A DNA stretch of 10,330 nt from positions 1 to 10,330 of the forward strand of contig CAYGPQ010000128.1 of assembly GCA_964351775.1 (NCBI GenBank), read 5' to 3'. The notes beneath the pieces are model-generated. The model had not been told where the DNA came from. It saw only the letters and a list, made by a program, of their open reading frames with translations, and did not search any database. The position numbers and the translations under genes were made by a program. This DNA is from Kordia sp964351775. Lineage in GTDB: Bacteria > Bacteroidota > Bacteroidia > Flavobacteriales > Flavobacteriaceae. Shown one piece after another: positions 1-7,973 of the stretch. The number at the start of each line of letters is the position of its first letter. The stretch's first letter is position 1.

Positions 1-56
1 TTGGTATGTTGGTATGTTGGTATGTTGGTATGTTGGTATGTTGGTATGTTGGTATG
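1..56. repeat. 8-bp tandem repeat (TTGGTATG), 7 perfect copies, truncated by the window edge
   Basis: Seven identical head-to-tail copies of TTGGTATG fill positions 1-56 and stop at TGAAAA. The array may continue to the left of the window. It lies downstream of the kinase gene, outside any frame I can support. One further copy of the same octamer occurs at 105-112, inside the last codons of that kinase gene. The unit is not a multiple of three, and perfect copies suggest recent slippage or a conserved repeat family. Confidence 0.95.
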
Positions 57-58
57 TG

Positions 59-81
59 AAAATTAGAATTTTACATTCTAA
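59..81 (-). terminator. possible weak intrinsic terminator of the kinase gene
   Basis: Read on the minus strand, a 7-bp stem (TTAGAAT/ATTCTAA) with a 5-nt loop begins a few bases after the kinase stop codon and is followed by TTTTC. Placement and the short U-run fit a rho-independent terminator. The stem is nearly all A/T, so strength is doubtful. Confidence 0.4.
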
Positions 82-85
82 CTTC

Positions 86-955
86 CTAGCTATTTTTTAA
101 TGCATTGGTATGAAAAGCGACTAAGCCATCAATGGGTCGTCGGACAAAATTTCCAACGGTGAAGCCCATTTCATTCGCAACTTCTCTAATTTCATTTTCA
201 GAGAAAAACGCAATAGAACCTGCAAAGTGTGCAGGAACTGTTTTGAGTTCTTCTTTGAATTGCATAATCATGTTGGTGGCAAATAGACGGAATCCTTTTT
301 TGATTAATTCAATAATGTAATCAGAATCTTTGTTTAAGAACATAAATTCTGCAAAGTTTGCTAAGTACGCATTTGGATTGGGTTGTTTGTACAAGTTGTA
401 TTTGATATAATCACTTTCAAGATTGTACTTTTCTTCAAATGCTACACGTATTGAATGCGGCATTTTATTAAAGTAGTAATCACGAATTAACTGTTTTCCA
501 TAGTAGTTTCCACTTGCATCATCCATTAGGCTATAGCCTAGAGATTTTACACGCTGATGCAATACTTTTCCATCATAAAAACTACAATTAGAACCTGTTC
601 CTTGAATACACACTACTGCTGCTTCAGATATATTATTAATGGTTGCATATACAGCTGCCAATGTATCTTCGTTAACCTCTACAAGTGCATTGGGGAAAAA
701 TTCTTCCAATACACCTTTTAATAGCATTCGTGGGTTTTCCGTTCCGCAGCCTGCACCATAGAAAAATATATGCGTTACCGTATGGCGATGCGCTGAAAGT
801 TCTACACTTTTTTTGATGGTTTTTTTGAGTTTTTTTTCAGCCAATATCGCGGGATTCAATCCTTTCGTACGAAGTTTGTCTAATAACTGATTTCCATCTT
901 TATCCACGGCAATCCAATCGCACTTTGTGGAACCACTATCTACTACTAAAATCAT
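86..955 (-). CDS. BadF/BadG/BcrA/BcrD-family sugar kinase, N-acetylglucosamine kinase-like
   Basis: A 289-residue cytoplasmic protein of the ASKHA (actin-like ATPase) fold, with no signal peptide or membrane segment. The phosphate-1 loop is at residues 6-14 (DSGSTKCDW). A candidate catalytic Asp is D97 in VNEDTLAA. The phosphate-2 loop is QGTGSNCSF at 118-126, followed by GYSLMDDASGNYYGK at 140-154, where NAGK proteins carry a GDEGSG-like motif. Members phosphorylate amino sugars such as GlcNAc with ATP, but the family also includes other kinases and activator ATPases, so the substrate is inferred. The gene follows gap and pfkA on the same strand, an arrangement I recall from other flavobacteria, suggesting a link to hexose or amino-sugar entry into glycolysis. 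Two hairpins separate it from gap, so it may have its own promoter, though I see no TAnnTTTG element in its leader. The start is ATG, preceded by an AT-rich leader without a clear Shine-Dalgarno sequence. Confidence 0.85.
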   Translation of the reverse strand: MILVVDSGSTKCDWIAVDKDGNQLLDKLRTKGLNPAILAEKKLKKTIKKSVELSAHRHTVTHIFFYGAGCGTENPRMLLKGVLEEFFPNALVEVNEDTLAAVYATINNISEAAVVCIQGTGSNCSFYDGKVLHQRVKSLGYSLMDDASGNYYGKQLIRDYYFNKMPHSIRVAFEEKYNLESDYIKYNLYKQPNPNAYLANFAEFMFLNKDSDYIIELIKKGFRLFATNMIMQFKEELKTVPAHFAGSIAFFSENEIREVANEMGFTVGNFVRRPIDGLVAFHTNALKNS

Positions 956-974
956 GAGATCAATATAAAAATAA

Positions 975-994
975 ATTCCCTATTTTTTGGGAAT
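975..994 (-). terminator. second hairpin in the gap-kinase spacer (terminator or leader structure)
   Basis: On the minus strand ATTCCC and GGGAAT form a 6-bp stem around an 8-nt A-rich loop, followed by a U-rich stretch (TTATTTTTAT). It ends about 20 bp before the kinase start codon. It could be a backup terminator behind the larger gap hairpin, or an element within the kinase leader. Its position close to the start leaves little room for a promoter downstream of it. Confidence 0.4.
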
Positions 995-1012
995 GTTTCT
1001 TGAAAAAATAAT

Positions 1013-1060
1013 AAAAAAGTAGCACGATACATCTATTATTGAAATGTACCGTGCTACTTT
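1013..1060 (-). terminator. strong rho-independent terminator after gap
   Basis: The arms 1016-1032 and 1044-1060 pair over 17 positions. The single non-Watson-Crick position is a G-U wobble in the minus-strand RNA, but an A-C mismatch in the plus-strand RNA, so the structure favours the gap transcript. The loop is 11 nt. The minus-strand 3' side runs into six Ts and further T-rich sequence. It starts 9 bp after the gap stop codon. The plus-strand side also has a run of seven Ts, so some bidirectional activity is possible. Confidence 0.9.
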
Positions 1061-1069
1061 GTTTTTTTA

Positions 1070-2065
1070 TTACAAACTGTGTACGTATAGTGCTAAGTCA
1101 ACTAATTTGTTTGAATATCCAAACTCATTGTCATACCAAGAAACGATTTTGAAGAATTTTGAGTTTAACTCAATCCCTGCGCCTGCGTCAAAAATACTGG
1201 TGCGAGCATCGCTTACAAAGTCTTGAGAAACTACTTCTTCATCAGTATATCCTAAAATTCCTTTTAAGTCTCCTTCAGAAGCCGCTTTGAATACTTTTTT
1301 GATTTCTTCATACGAAGTTTCTTTTTCTAACTTTACTGTTAAATCTACCACAGAAACATCTACTGTTGGCACACGGAAAGCCATTCCTGTAATTTTTCCG
1401 TCTAATTTTGGAATTACTTTTCCAACTGCTTTTGCAGCTCCTGTTGAGGTTGGAATAATGTTGTTCATTGCGGAACGACCTAATCTGTAGTTTTTTCTTG
1501 ATGGTGAATCTACCGTATATTGTGTAGAAGTTGCTGCGTGAATGGTAGTCATTAATGCTTCTTCAATTCCGAAGTTATCATCTAATACTTTTGCGATTGG
1601 CGCTAAACAGTTTGTGGTACACGAAGCGTTTGAAACTACATTGTCTGTTGCTTTCGCTTCTTTATGATTTACGCCCATTACAAACATTGGCGCATCTTTA
1701 GAAGGTGCTGAAATTACAACTTTCTTTGCACCTGCTTGAATGTGATAATCTGCTGTTTCTAAGGTGGTGAAAATTCCAGTACATTCTGCAACTACATCAA
1801 CTCCAGCTTCATCCCATTTTAAAGTTTTTGGGTCTCTTTCTGCAGTCACACGGATTGTTTTTCCATCTACAACAAGATTTCCATCTTTTACTTCAATTGT
1901 TCCATCAAATCTTCCATGAACAGAATCGTACTCTAATAAGTATGCCAAATGCTCTACATCAAGTAAGTCATTGATGGCTACAACATCTACGTTATCACGT
2001 TTTATAGTTGCTCTAAATACTATTCTTCCAATTCTTCCAAATCCGTTAATTCCTAATCTTGTCAT
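1070..2065 (-). CDS. gap: glyceraldehyde-3-phosphate dehydrogenase, type I (phosphorylating)
   Basis: Converts glyceraldehyde-3-phosphate, NAD+ and phosphate to 1,3-bisphosphoglycerate in glycolysis; a cytoplasmic tetramer. At 331 residues it has normal length. The Rossmann loop NGFGRIGR is at 7-14. D33 (INDL) is the residue that reads the NAD ribose and, with P188, argues for NAD over NADP. The active site SNASCTTNC has nucleophile C149, and H176 and R231 also fall at canonical positions. The C-terminal SWYDNEFGYSNK motif is present. The S-loop at 186-197 reads DSPSRKNYRLGR, clearly different from the common DGPSxKDWRGGR form. The ATG start lies 32 bp after pfkA stops on the same strand, so the two are probably one operon. 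The leader is A-rich with no clear Shine-Dalgarno sequence. A strong terminator follows the stop codon. Confidence 0.98.
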   Translation of the reverse strand: MTRLGINGFGRIGRIVFRATIKRDNVDVVAINDLLDVEHLAYLLEYDSVHGRFDGTIEVKDGNLVVDGKTIRVTAERDPKTLKWDEAGVDVVAECTGIFTTLETADYHIQAGAKKVVISAPSKDAPMFVMGVNHKEAKATDNVVSNASCTTNCLAPIAKVLDDNFGIEEALMTTIHAATSTQYTVDSPSRKNYRLGRSAMNNIIPTSTGAAKAVGKVIPKLDGKITGMAFRVPTVDVSVVDLTVKLEKETSYEEIKKVFKAASEGDLKGILGYTDEEVVSQDFVSDARTSIFDAGAGIELNSKFFKIVSWYDNEFGYSNKLVDLALYVHSL

Positions 2066-2097
2066 TTTATTTTATTTTTCTTACTGTTCTTCTTAAT

Positions 2098-3084
2098 TTA
2101 TACTGATAGTATGTCTGATATTCTCAATAATTCTTTGTTAATGGTGTGCTTTCCTTTGACAGCTTTTTCGATACTTGTCACAAGTAATTTGTTGTCCGAT
2201 ACACCAACCATTACATTGGTTTGTCCGTCCAAAATAAGCTCTACGGATTTCACACCTAGCCTACTTGCTAATACACGATCAAAACAGGTTGGTTTTCCAC
2301 CACGCTGCATATGTCCTAATACAGAGACGCGGGCTTCATAGTCTGGCAAGTTTTCCGTTACATATTCTGCCAATTGAAACACATTTTTTCCAATTTTATC
2401 ACCTTCAGAAACCACGACAATACTGGATGATTTTCCACTCCTGCGACTGCGTTGTAATGATTCTAACAATCGATCTAATCCTAAGTCTTCTTCAGGGATT
2501 AATATTTCTTCTGCTCCTGCTCCAACTCCTGCATTTAAAGCTATGAATCCTGCATCACGCCCCATTACTTCTACGAAGAATAATCGGTTGTGAGAACTTG
2601 CGGTATCACGAATTTTATCAATTGCTTCTACCACCGTATTTAGTGCAGTATCGTACCCAATAGTAAATTTTGTTCCAAAAATATCGTTGTCAATAGTTCC
2701 TGGAACGCCAATTACAGGCATGTCATATTCTTTACTAAAAATCATTCCTCCCGTAAAGGTTCCATCTCCACCAATAAGAATCATAGCTTCTACACCTTCT
2801 TCTTTTAGGTTGTCATACGCTTTTTTTCTTCCTTCTTTGGTTCTGAAATCTTCAGATCGAGCCGATTTTAAAATCGTTCCGCCTTTACTCACAATATTTT
2901 TTACATTTCGTGCCGTAAGTTCTACGCTATCACCTTCTATCATTCCTTGATAACCTCTGTAATATCCAACGCATTTTACGTTGTAATAGGAACATGCTCT
3001 TGCGACAGCTCTGATCGCTGCATTCATTCCTGGAGCATCACCTCCAGAGGTCATAACGCCTATTTTTTTGATCGTATGTTGCAT
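2098..3084 (-). CDS. pfkA: ATP-dependent 6-phosphofructokinase
   Basis: Phosphorylates fructose-6-phosphate to fructose-1,6-bisphosphate, the committed step of glycolysis, in the cytoplasm. The 328-residue length is typical of bacterial PfkA. Motifs in order: SGGDAPGMNAA at 13-23 (nucleotide loop), R76 and R81, GGDGT at 105-109, PGTIDND at 128-134 with catalytic base D132, TIGYDTA at 141-147, MGRDAG at 174-179 and LGHMQRGG at 256-263. The Gly in GGDGT and the Gly in PGTIDND mark ATP use; pyrophosphate-dependent enzymes carry Asp and Lys at these points. R25 and R29 match arginines of the ADP/PEP allosteric site of E. coli PfkA, so effector control is possible, but the residue aligned with the effector-site Asp59 seems to be N63. 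The ATG start gives the expected N-terminus (KKIGVMTSGGD). It is the first gene of the pfkA-gap unit. No confident promoter is visible in the 309-bp spacer upstream. Confidence 0.98.
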   Translation of the reverse strand: MQHTIKKIGVMTSGGDAPGMNAAIRAVARACSYYNVKCVGYYRGYQGMIEGDSVELTARNVKNIVSKGGTILKSARSEDFRTKEGRKKAYDNLKEEGVEAMILIGGDGTFTGGMIFSKEYDMPVIGVPGTIDNDIFGTKFTIGYDTALNTVVEAIDKIRDTASSHNRLFFVEVMGRDAGFIALNAGVGAGAEEILIPEEDLGLDRLLESLQRSRRSGKSSSIVVVSEGDKIGKNVFQLAEYVTENLPDYEARVSVLGHMQRGGKPTCFDRVLASRLGVKSVELILDGQTNVMVGVSDNKLLVTSIEKAVKGKHTINKELLRISDILSV

Positions 3085-3161
3085 GCAATTTTTGATTTGA
3101 AAAGTAAAGCTAGGAAACTTATTTTGATTTCATAGTACGCTTCACACTAATTTTATATTGT

Positions 3162-3180
3162 TTTGAAATTTCAAACGTTT
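3162..3180. repeat. two overlapping short palindromes upstream of pfkA
   Basis: TTTGAAATTTCAAA at 3162-3175 is a perfect 14-bp palindrome. AAACGTTT at 3173-3180 is a perfect 8-bp palindrome that overlaps its last three bases. They lie about 80-95 bp upstream of the pfkA start, where an operator could sit. AT-rich DNA yields such palindromes by chance, so a regulatory role is only a possibility. Confidence 0.35.
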
Positions 3181-3210
3181 TCGTTAATAAGTTCTCAGAA
3201 TTTTAACGTT

Positions 3211-3393
3211 TTACGCAGGTGATTTTGCAGTATTTATAGGTTTTTCATCTGTAACTATACTAGATTTTTTTAGCATAACTTCGTTACTTTTTGATGTTTT
3301 TTTGGGGAGATTTTCGCCTTGTATTTTTTTCGATTTCGTTAAAATGTGTTTGAAGATTTTAGCTTGAATTCCTCGTTTGAAATCATTTGAAAT
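3211..3393 (-). other. 60-codon open continuation of the tamB frame after its TAA stop
   Basis: Immediately after the tamB stop (3394-3396) the same frame runs for 60 sense codons before the next TAA at 3211-3213. The conceptual translation is rich in Lys, Ser and Thr (for example IQGENLPKKTSKSNEVMLKK) and has only one ATG, which would give a 21-residue peptide. No Shine-Dalgarno sequence is evident. It may be chance, a remnant of a once longer TamB tail, or a small unrecognised peptide. I do not call it a gene. Confidence 0.2.
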
Positions 3394-6300
3394 TTAATGC
3401 TGTTTTTCCTCTTTTTTGGAATCAGCATCTTTGTCTTTTTCTTTTTTCTCGACTTTCTTTTGTGCTTCTTTTTTGTCAGCCTCTTTTTTGAGATCTTCCT
3501 TAGTGGAAAAATCAACAATACCATTCCCTGCTTTGGCTTTTTCTTCTTCTTCTTTTTTCTGCTTTTCCTCAGCCATTTTCTTTTTCCCTTTGAAGACTTT
3601 ATCCACAAGTTCTTTTAAGGTATCAAAGTCAACTTGATACGACAATCCAATTCCTTGCGTGAATCCTTGAATTTCGCCTACGTATTGAATTTGGTTTTGT
3701 CTGTTGAAGATTTTCGCAGTGAACGTACGATCTTCATTTAATGAGATTTCTATTTCCGCATCACCCACAATCGCTGTTTGTGTAACTCCACCAACAGGAA
3801 CTCCTAATTGTCCATTGAAGGTAATTTTGTCACTTATTTGACTGGAAACCGTTAATCCGAGTCGATCCGCAACATCTAGACTAAATTGACTAGAGCGATC
3901 TGCCTGACTGTAATTGATTCCAACATTTAGCTTATTATCACCATCTCCTGAAAGTGCATCATTAATAATACCTGTGGCAGTTTCTATTAAGTTTCCTGTC
4001 AACGCATTTTGATTGATGTTTACTTCGTTTACAAAACGTCCTTGCGATAGTAGAGACAAGGCTTGCAATCTTCGTTTGTCATCATCATTTAGTAAAAAGT
4101 CTGTCAATTCAGATTCTGCAACGCCTTGTGTCGTTGGAAATGAAATACTGAATACAGGTTCTGGCTTCATTAAATCTCCAGACAATCGAATCCCAACTTC
4201 TACTGGAATTTTTTTGTTGAATGTAGGACTGTCTAATAAGACATCCGGATTTGCTTGTAAGTTATAAACCGCTTCCACGTTGAGTTGTGCTTTGAATGGA
4301 TCACCATCCCAAGTGATTGTTCCTGCAGGTTTTACCGTGAATTTTTTATTGATGATACCACGATATTTAAAGTTGTATTCTCCTTTATCCGTGATAAAAT
4401 CTCCAAACATATTAAATTTACCATTGGTATTGATTTGCATGAGTAAACTTCCAAAACCGCTTCCTTTAATCGTGCTTCCTGCTTTTTTATCAACTTCAAT
4501 TTCAATAATCGCACTTGGCGTAACATCGAGTTCAAATTCCAACTCCAATCCTTTGAAATCGTCCAATGTATTTGCATCTTGACTTTTTGGATCGTAGAAT
4601 TCTTCTTTTGAAACAAATTTTATAAAGGAAGCATCCCCAACGGAAGCCACATCACTGATTGGAATTTTGATGTCCGTTCCTTTTTCCGTAGTTCCTGCTA
4701 CTTTTATTGTCAATTCATCTGTAGGACCTGTAATCCAAGCTTCTCCACTTATATAACCTGTTCCGTAGTACATCGTTTCTTCTTCATCATCTTCATTGAA
4801 TTCCGTATTTAAGACTAATAAACGATCTGTTGTTAGGTACAATCCTAATCGCCAATCGTCAAAAGAAGTATGTTTTATGGTTCCGTTGAGTTTTCCTTTA
4901 GTATAATCTTGTGTATCTAAAATGGTAATATCTACAAATTCAAATGTTTGATCGTACAGCTTTACAATGGAACTATTTGCCATGTCTAAATCCACATTGA
5001 GATATGGAATATACAATCCGCCCGCTAAAATACTGAGTTCACCATTGATTGCCGGATTGTCAAGGCTTCCAACAATTTTTGCTTCTCCCGAAATCAGTCC
5101 TCTAATATCAGTAATGACATCTTCGCCGAGCGCACTGAATGGAGAGATATCAAATTTATCAATTGTTGCATTGACATCAATCGTATTTATATCGCCCGAA
5201 ACATCAATAGATCCAATAGCAACTAAGGATTCAATGGTTTCATTGACCAGTTTTGCGTTGACATCAAATTTTTCCAAACGATCATCCCCCGAAATGTCAA
5301 TATTTAAGTCACCAAGTTGTTTATCATTGACCACTAAACTTGCAATATCTAAGTTTGATCTTGGTACATATCCGCCATTGATTTGTTTGATATCCAACTT
5401 TCCATTAACGGTTCCGCCTAAGCGAATACTGTCAATAGAAGGTGTGATTTTTTCTAAACCAACATTGATGAATTGTAAATTTATGTTTTTATTGTTTTCA
5501 CCAAAAAGTTGTCCTTCTAAATCAATTTCCTCATTTTCATGACTCATCACAATTTTTTCAATGAATATAGAATCAAGTTTTTTATCGAAAATAAATCTAT
5601 TTTTTCTATTGTTTTCTTCATTGATAAACCATTTGTTTCCTCTAAAAGAAACATCGGATTTTTTGATTCCAACCACCGATTTGTTTGTATTATCAATCGT
5701 ATGATAAAAACTTAAGTTGTAAATATCTTCAAAACCTTTTCCTCCTAAAAATTCTGTTTTAAAGAATAAGGTATCATTTAGGGTTGTATTAATTAAATTA
5801 AAATCTTTTGCATCATACCATTTTGTGGTCAATCCAGCAATTTCTATGTAAGTATTGAATATTGGATTTTTGTTATCGATTTGAATTTCTACATCGTCAA
5901 TTGTGTTTTCATAGGCGATAATTTGAGGCGTTTTAAAGGTAAGTTTGAATTTATTCTCATCACCAATAATACTTCCACGAAGCGTTGTATTTTTAGACAG
6001 TTCAACATCTGGTAAAAACAGGTCTACAATTTTATTGTAAATTTTAAAGTTAAATTCTAGGTATTGATTGGGCAATACTTCAATTGGTTTGTAATTTGCA
6101 TAAATACTTCCCACAGAGTTTTGCACTAAATCAATTACTTCATCAAAATGAAAACGTCCCGTTACTGTTCCACGAATGATATCGGGTGAATCAACCGTTA
6201 GTTGCCTGATATCGTCTTCAAACTCAGAATTGACACTAAAATTTTCAAACGTGTAGGTTTGATTTTGATTGGTGTAAGATATCTTTTTGAAGAAAATATC

Positions 6301-7914
6301 ACCCGCCATATCGTCAATGTTATTTCCAACAACATCGATAATAACATCGCCCTTTAAGACGGAAACCTTATCTCTTTCTACGAAGTTTAACTTGTTTAAA
6401 TCTAATAAATCAATAGACGCTCTAAATCGGAATTCGTTGATCTCATTTGAGAAGTCAGCCAATCCTTGAAAATTGAATTTTGCATTTGGATCGCTTGAAG
6501 ACAAGTTTCCATCAAACAATTGATCTTTTAAAACTCCTGAGACATTTAAACCTTTATATACATAATTATTGTATCTAATTTTGCTCACTTTCCCAACAAC
6601 TTCGGTATTTAAGCTTTCTTGGGTAAATCCTTTTCCATCTACAAAAACGTCTAGCGAGACTTTCCCAAGGGTTTCATCCTCTAAATATGTCCCAATATTA
6701 AAATCTTTTAATATAATTTCTCCTTCGTAAGAAGCATTGATGTTGTCACTAACGTTTTTAATAGTTAGATCTAAGTCGGCACTCCCAATTTCAGTATCAA
6801 TTAGAACATCTGCATTCATTTCAGTTTCTGTAATTTCAGTATCGCCACGCAGATTAAATTGCCCTAGTTTGCTTAAAGATGCTGGCAAGTTCTTACCCAA
6901 AATATTCGGCAATAATGCTGCCATTTGATAGTAATTAGAAGTAAAACGATCAAAATCACCTTTCATGTAAAAAGGACGTTTTGAGTTGAATAAATTTTGG
7001 TATCGCACATCACCTTTAATCAATGTGCTTGGCGATCTGAAGTTGAAATTTTTCGTTGTAAAATCATTCAAAACACCTGTAATCTCCGTATTGAAAGTTC
7101 CTTTTTTATCCCCAAATTCATTATAGAAATAATTCAATTCTGTAAAATCGAGTTCCGAATCGGTAAATGTTGCGGTGACTTTTACCTTGTCTAAAAAATT
7201 TGCAAAGTCTTCTCTATTGTAATCAAAAACAACCACTCCATTAAGCGTAGAACCTTTTGTTTTGACAATTAATTCATCAAAACGCATTTGTGTAAGTGTA
7301 TATTGAAATTTTGAATCCATTTCATTGACAAGCAACCCTTTACTATCTAAAAAGGTGAGTTTTCTAACGTCTCCATATACATTTGGCCCTTGCACTTTAA
7401 AATCTTTCACCGTGCCCGAAAGCTCTGTAAAATCGAGCATATCAGGTGTTTCATTATTTTGATCTTTGTATCTAAACTTACTATCGGACAATTTCATTTT
7501 GGAAGATGTCAACAAAAAACCAGAAGGTGTTCCATCGGAAGGTTCTGAATCCAGTTTGGCAATAAAGACATCCAATGTGGTATCAATGGAATCTTTTTCG
7601 GTATTGATGTTGAGCGTTAAGCCTTTAATATTTACCGTACCAAATTCAAGTTTATTATTCAACACATTATTGAAACTCAAAATAGATGTTTCCAATGCTT
7701 TTACGTGAATTAAAGTATCTTTTAAGTAATCTTCAATGTAGATATTTTTGAGGGAAATGTCTCCGTTCCACTTTAAACCAATACGATCAATGTTGATGTT
7801 TGTGTCATACGTTTCATTGACCCAATTGGTTGCTTTTTGCCCAAGAACAGTTTGCACTGCTGGAATAGAAAATAGAATCAACAACAAGAGAAAGAGTAGC
7901 AAAATTGCTAGCAC
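3394..7914 (-). CDS. tamB: TamB-like translocation and assembly module protein (DUF490 C-terminal domain)
   Basis: A 1506-residue inner-membrane-anchored periplasmic protein, longer than E. coli TamB (about 1260). TamB-type proteins are AsmA-like bridges between inner and outer membranes, implicated in outer-membrane protein assembly and phospholipid transport with a BamA/TamA-family partner; Bacteroidota use a lipoprotein relative, TamL. The N-terminus is a hydrophobic anchor (about residues 2-18, LAILLLFLLLLILFSIP), followed by over 1000 residues of repetitive beta-strand sequence (alternating hydrophobic/polar, many IDG/LKG turns). The conserved C-terminal TamB region includes GEYNFKYRG near 1176 and GTITWDGDPFKA near 1203. 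The last 65 residues (1442-1506) form a Lys/Glu-rich tail broken by a short GNGIVDFST patch. The GTG used here is the first legal start after an upstream stop, but it leaves the anchor without preceding positive charges. The true start may be about 16 codons upstream, near 7962. Divergent from tsaD, a neighbourhood I recall from flavobacteria. Confidence 0.88.
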   Translation of the reverse strand: MLAILLLFLLLLILFSIPAVQTVLGQKATNWVNETYDTNINIDRIGLKWNGDISLKNIYIEDYLKDTLIHVKALETSILSFNNVLNNKLEFGTVNIKGLTLNINTEKDSIDTTLDVFIAKLDSEPSDGTPSGFLLTSSKMKLSDSKFRYKDQNNETPDMLDFTELSGTVKDFKVQGPNVYGDVRKLTFLDSKGLLVNEMDSKFQYTLTQMRFDELIVKTKGSTLNGVVVFDYNREDFANFLDKVKVTATFTDSELDFTELNYFYNEFGDKKGTFNTEITGVLNDFTTKNFNFRSPSTLIKGDVRYQNLFNSKRPFYMKGDFDRFTSNYYQMAALLPNILGKNLPASLSKLGQFNLRGDTEITETEMNADVLIDTEIGSADLDLTIKNVSDNINASYEGEIILKDFNIGTYLEDETLGKVSLDVFVDGKGFTQESLNTEVVGKVSKIRYNNYVYKGLNVSGVLKDQLFDGNLSSSDPNAKFNFQGLADFSNEINEFRFRASIDLLDLNKLNFVERDKVSVLKGDVIIDVVGNNIDDMAGDIFFKKISYTNQNQTYTFENFSVNSEFEDDIRQLTVDSPDIIRGTVTGRFHFDEVIDLVQNSVGSIYANYKPIEVLPNQYLEFNFKIYNKIVDLFLPDVELSKNTTLRGSIIGDENKFKLTFKTPQIIAYENTIDDVEIQIDNKNPIFNTYIEIAGLTTKWYDAKDFNLINTTLNDTLFFKTEFLGGKGFEDIYNLSFYHTIDNTNKSVVGIKKSDVSFRGNKWFINEENNRKNRFIFDKKLDSIFIEKIVMSHENEEIDLEGQLFGENNKNINLQFINVGLEKITPSIDSIRLGGTVNGKLDIKQINGGYVPRSNLDIASLVVNDKQLGDLNIDISGDDRLEKFDVNAKLVNETIESLVAIGSIDVSGDINTIDVNATIDKFDISPFSALGEDVITDIRGLISGEAKIVGSLDNPAINGELSILAGGLYIPYLNVDLDMANSSIVKLYDQTFEFVDITILDTQDYTKGKLNGTIKHTSFDDWRLGLYLTTDRLLVLNTEFNEDDEEETMYYGTGYISGEAWITGPTDELTIKVAGTTEKGTDIKIPISDVASVGDASFIKFVSKEEFYDPKSQDANTLDDFKGLELEFELDVTPSAIIEIEVDKKAGSTIKGSGFGSLLMQINTNGKFNMFGDFITDKGEYNFKYRGIINKKFTVKPAGTITWDGDPFKAQLNVEAVYNLQANPDVLLDSPTFNKKIPVEVGIRLSGDLMKPEPVFSISFPTTQGVAESELTDFLLNDDDKRRLQALSLLSQGRFVNEVNINQNALTGNLIETATGIINDALSGDGDNKLNVGINYSQADRSSQFSLDVADRLGLTVSSQISDKITFNGQLGVPVGGVTQTAIVGDAEIEISLNEDRTFTAKIFNRQNQIQYVGEIQGFTQGIGLSYQVDFDTLKELVDKVFKGKKKMAEEKQKKEEEEKAKAGNGIVDFSTKEDLKKEADKKEAQKKVEKKEKDKDADSKKEEKQH

Positions 7915-7967
7915 TAAACGCTTGAGTATTTTCCAAATTCTTTTGATGATATTTCTATTTAAGTTAG

Positions 7968-7973
7968 CTTCCT
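7968..7973 (-). promoter_or_regulatory. AGGAAG Shine-Dalgarno-like sequence upstream of the annotated tamB start
   Basis: On the minus strand AGGAAG occurs 53 bases before the GTG, too far to serve it. It is 5 nt from an in-frame TTA codon (7960-7962) that opens a basic stretch LNRNIIKRIWKILKRL leading straight into the membrane anchor. This placement hints that translation begins here with a non-standard or altered start codon. Shine-Dalgarno sequences are used weakly in this phylum, so this is suggestive only. Confidence 0.3.

Larger units (their letters stand above)
3085..3393. other. 309-bp spacer between tamB and pfkA
   Basis: No independent gene can be supported here. The tamB-proximal part (3211-3393) keeps the tamB frame open after its stop. 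The pfkA-proximal part should contain the pfkA promoter. Two near matches to TAnnTTTG on the minus strand (TAAGTTTC and TACTTTTC, each one base off) lie within about 40 bp of the pfkA start, but neither has a convincing upstream TTTG box. An imperfect inverted repeat at 3182-3208 (outer arms CGTTAA/TTAACG) lacks a U-run on the minus side, so I see no good terminator for tamB. Confidence 0.6.

Noticed and set aside
3182..3208. Imperfect hairpin as the tamB terminator
   Set aside because: The stem is AT-rich and interrupted, and no U-run follows it on the minus strand.
3339..3608. Minus-strand 89-codon Lys-rich frame overlapping the tamB tail
   Set aside because: It is the shifted frame of the A-rich DNA that encodes the Lys/Glu tail; its Lys/Arg runs are a composition artefact.
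4967..5542. 191-codon plus-strand open frame
   Set aside because: It lies wholly opposite the tamB coding sequence, whose beta-rich translation is clearly real, and its own translation shows no recognisable domain.
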